A stretch of 64,000 nucleotides of DNA, from contig CAXTKD010000006.1 in assembly GCA_964244885.1 (NCBI GenBank), positions 101,424-165,423 of the forward strand. The letters are read 5' to 3'. Position numbers and translations under genes: made by a program. Each line of letters begins with the position of its first letter. Position 1 is the first letter of the stretch. Of this stretch, positions 62,385 through 64,000 are shown one piece after another. The stretch is from CAXTKD01 sp964244885 (GTDB lineage Bacteria > Pseudomonadota > Alphaproteobacteria > Sphingomonadales > Sphingomonadaceae). The notes below the pieces were generated by a model, which ran no database searches, had not been told where the DNA came from, and worked only from the letters and a program-made list of their open reading frames with translations.

Positions 62385-64000
62385 TGCCCAAACGCACCGA
62401 CATCTCCTCAATCCTGATCATCGGGGCCGGCCCTATCGTCATCGGCCAAGCGTGCGAGTTCGATTATTCGGGGACGCAGGCGTGCAAGGCGCTGCGGGAG
62501 GAGGGGTACCGGATCATCCTGGTCAACTCCAACCCGGCGACGATCATGACCGATCCGGAGCTGGCGGACGCGACCTATGTCGAGCCGATCACGCCCGAGA
62601 TCGTGGCGCGGATCATCGAGAAGGAGCGGGCGCTTCATCCTGACGAGGTCATGGCGCTGCTGCCGACGATGGGCGGGCAGACGGCGCTCAACACCGCGCT
62701 GGCGCTGTTCAACGACGGCACGCTGGCGAAATACGGCGTGCAGATGATCGGCGCCGACGCCGAGGCGATCGACAAGGCCGAGGACCGGCTGAAGTTTCGC
62801 AACGCCATGGACAAGATCGGGCTGGAGAGCCCGCGTTCGCGCATCGCGCACACGCTGGAGGAGGCGCTGGCGGCGCTCGACTTCGTCGGCCTGCCGTCGA
62901 TCATCCGGCCGAGCTTCACGATGGGCGGGCAGGGGGGCGGCATCGCCTACAACCGCGAGGAGTTCGTCGGGATCGTGACGTCGGGGCTCGATTTGAGCCC
63001 GACGACCGAGGTGCTGGTCGAGGAGAGCGTCCTCGGCTGGAAGGAATATGAGATGGAGGTCGTGCGGGACCGCAACGACAACGCCATCATCATCTGCTCG
63101 ATCGAGAATATCGACCCGATGGGGGTCCACACGGGCGACTCGATCACCGTCGCGCCGGCGCTGACGCTGACCGACAAGGAATATCAGATCATGCGCAACG
63201 CCAGCATCGCGGTGCTGCGCGAGATCGGCGTCGAGACCGGCGGGTCGAACGTGCAGTTCGCGGTCAATCCCGCGGATGGCCGGCTGGTCGTCATTGAGAT
63301 GAACCCGCGGGTGTCTCGGTCGTCCGCCTTGGCGTCGAAGGCGACGGGCTTCCCGATCGCCAAGGTCGCGGCAAAGCTGGCGGTCGGCTATACGCTGGAC
63401 GAGATCGACAACGACATCACGGGCGCGACGCCGGCAAGCTTCGAGCCGACGATCGACTACGTCGTTACCAAGATACCCCGATTTGCGTTCGAGAAGTTCA
63501 AGGGCGCGTCCAACCATCTGACCACCGCGATGAAGTCGGTGGGCGAGGTGATGGCGATCGGGCGGAGCTTCCCGGAGAGCGTGCAGAAGGCGCTGCGGGG
63601 GCTCGAGACGGGCCTCAGCGGCTTCGACGAGGTCGAGCATCTGGTCGGCGCCGATCACGCGACGATTGCAGCCGCCCTGGCGGAGCCGACGCCGGATCGG
63701 CTGCTGGTCGCGGCGCAGGCGCTGCGCGAGGGGTTCGCGGTCGCCGAGGTCAACCGGATCGCGCACTACGACCCGTGGTTCCTCAACCAGATCGCCGGCA
63801 TCATCGCGGCGGAAGAGGACGTGAAGGCCAAGGGGCTGCCGGACAACCTCCGCGCGTTGAAGGCGATGGGTTTCTCGGACGCGCGGCTGGGAAAGCTGGC
63901 GGGCACGAGCGAGGCCGAGGTCGCGACGCTGCGCCATTCGCAGGGCGTGCGGCCGGTGTTCAAGCGCATCGACACCTGCGCCGCCGAGTTCGAGGCGAAG
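62384..64000 (+). CDS. carB: Carbamoyl-phosphate synthase large subunit, 3' end outside window
   Basis: The first 539 codons of CarB: MPKRTDISSILIIGAGPIVIGQ with the first ATP-grasp motif, EFDYSGTQACKAL, LPTMGGQTALN, SIIRPSFTMGGQGGG, SVLGWKEYEMEVVRD and IEMNPRVSRSSALASKATG. It makes carbamoyl phosphate. The ATG at 62384 is the intact copy; upstream lies the FitAB cassette, so its original promoter has been displaced and it may depend on a weak site near GAAGACAA. Confidence 0.96.
   Translation, partial: MPKRTDISSILIIGAGPIVIGQACEFDYSGTQACKALREEGYRIILVNSNPATIMTDPELADATYVEPITPEIVARIIEKERALHPDEVMALLPTMGGQTALNTALALFNDGTLAKYGVQMIGADAEAIDKAEDRLKFRNAMDKIGLESPRSRIAHTLEEALAALDFVGLPSIIRPSFTMGGQGGGIAYNREEFVGIVTSGLDLSPTTEVLVEESVLGWKEYEMEVVRDRNDNAIIICSIENIDPMGVHTGDSITVAPALTLTDKEYQIMRNASIAVLREIGVETGGSNVQFAVNPADGRLVVIEMNPRVSRSSALASKATGFPIAKVAAKLAVGYTLDEIDNDITGATPASFEPTIDYVVTKIPRFAFEKFKGASNHLTTAMKSVGEVMAIGRSFPESVQKALRGLETGLSGFDEVEHLVGADHATIAAALAEPTPDRLLVAAQALREGFAVAEVNRIAHYDPWFLNQIAGIIAAEEDVKAKGLPDNLRALKAMGFSDARLGKLAGTSEAEVATLRHSQGVRPVFKRIDTCAAEFEAK

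Overview
The window is high-GC (mostly about 65-70%), densely packed bacterial chromosome. Gene content and arrangement point to an alphaproteobacterium of the Sphingomonadales (Sphingomonas-like): a ChpT-type phosphotransferase, HisZ, a class II DAHP synthase, FitAB-type toxin-antitoxin, DUF6894 and DUF2171 proteins, and many palindromic intergenic repeats. This placement is inferred from protein families; there is no 16S gene here.

Layout. 1-9.9 kb: a DnaJ-class chaperone (cut by the left edge), a YihY-type membrane protein, fabI, a frameshifted DUF4160/DUF2442 pair, aroC, then leftward serC-serA-hisZ-purA with palindromic repeats between genes. 10-20 kb: a LOG-family protein, a membrane-anchored cytochrome c, pheA, a frameshifted serine hydrolase, thrC-nudC, the SRP RNA, dnaX-ybaB, an FKBP isomerase, a 45-aa lipoprotein and mtgA. 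20-28 kb: small regulators and housekeeping genes (Crp/Fnr, AI-2E permease, trmO, rpoH, rluD, a JAMM protein, a cold-shock protein). 28-34 kb: a compact chemosensory/phosphorelay operon (ChpT-like, CheA with two CheW domains, CheW, CheY, CheB) running into a TerB-J protein and an AmpD-like amidase, then the RNase P RNA. 35-42 kb: an envelope block (glycosyltransferase, UDP-galactopyranose mutase, a glycosidase-reductase fusion, DUF882, L,D-transpeptidase, M23 peptidase).

42.4-54.7 kb is an accessory region interleaved with core genes. It holds a two-gene restriction-modification system with an AlwI/NucS-like nuclease, the core gene for class II DAHP synthase, a decayed phage/GTA terminase remnant, an Mrr-type endonuclease split by a 1-nt frameshift, a PemK toxin-antitoxin pair, and a three-gene operon (DNA methyltransferase, SMC-like ATPase, HNH nuclease). 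The last operon lies between a truncated, frameshifted duplicate of the 3' end of rpoD and the intact rpoD. This resembles single-crossover integration of a circular DNA carrying an rpoD fragment. The triad looks like a Septu-like ATPase/HNH pair linked to a methyltransferase and is the best candidate here for an undescribed defence system.

54.8-64 kb: rpoD-dnaG, two small genes of unknown function, a YqeY protein, carA, and carB running off the right edge. A FitAB-type toxin-antitoxin cassette with a 17-bp operator palindrome separates the carA-linked gene from carB, and a deleted copy of the carB 5' end remains on its far side. This is a second case of a defence/addiction cassette flanked by a partial duplicate of an essential gene. 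Several genes (DUF4160, serine hydrolase, Mrr, terminase, the rpoD copy) carry single-base deletions, which could be real decay or residual assembly indels.
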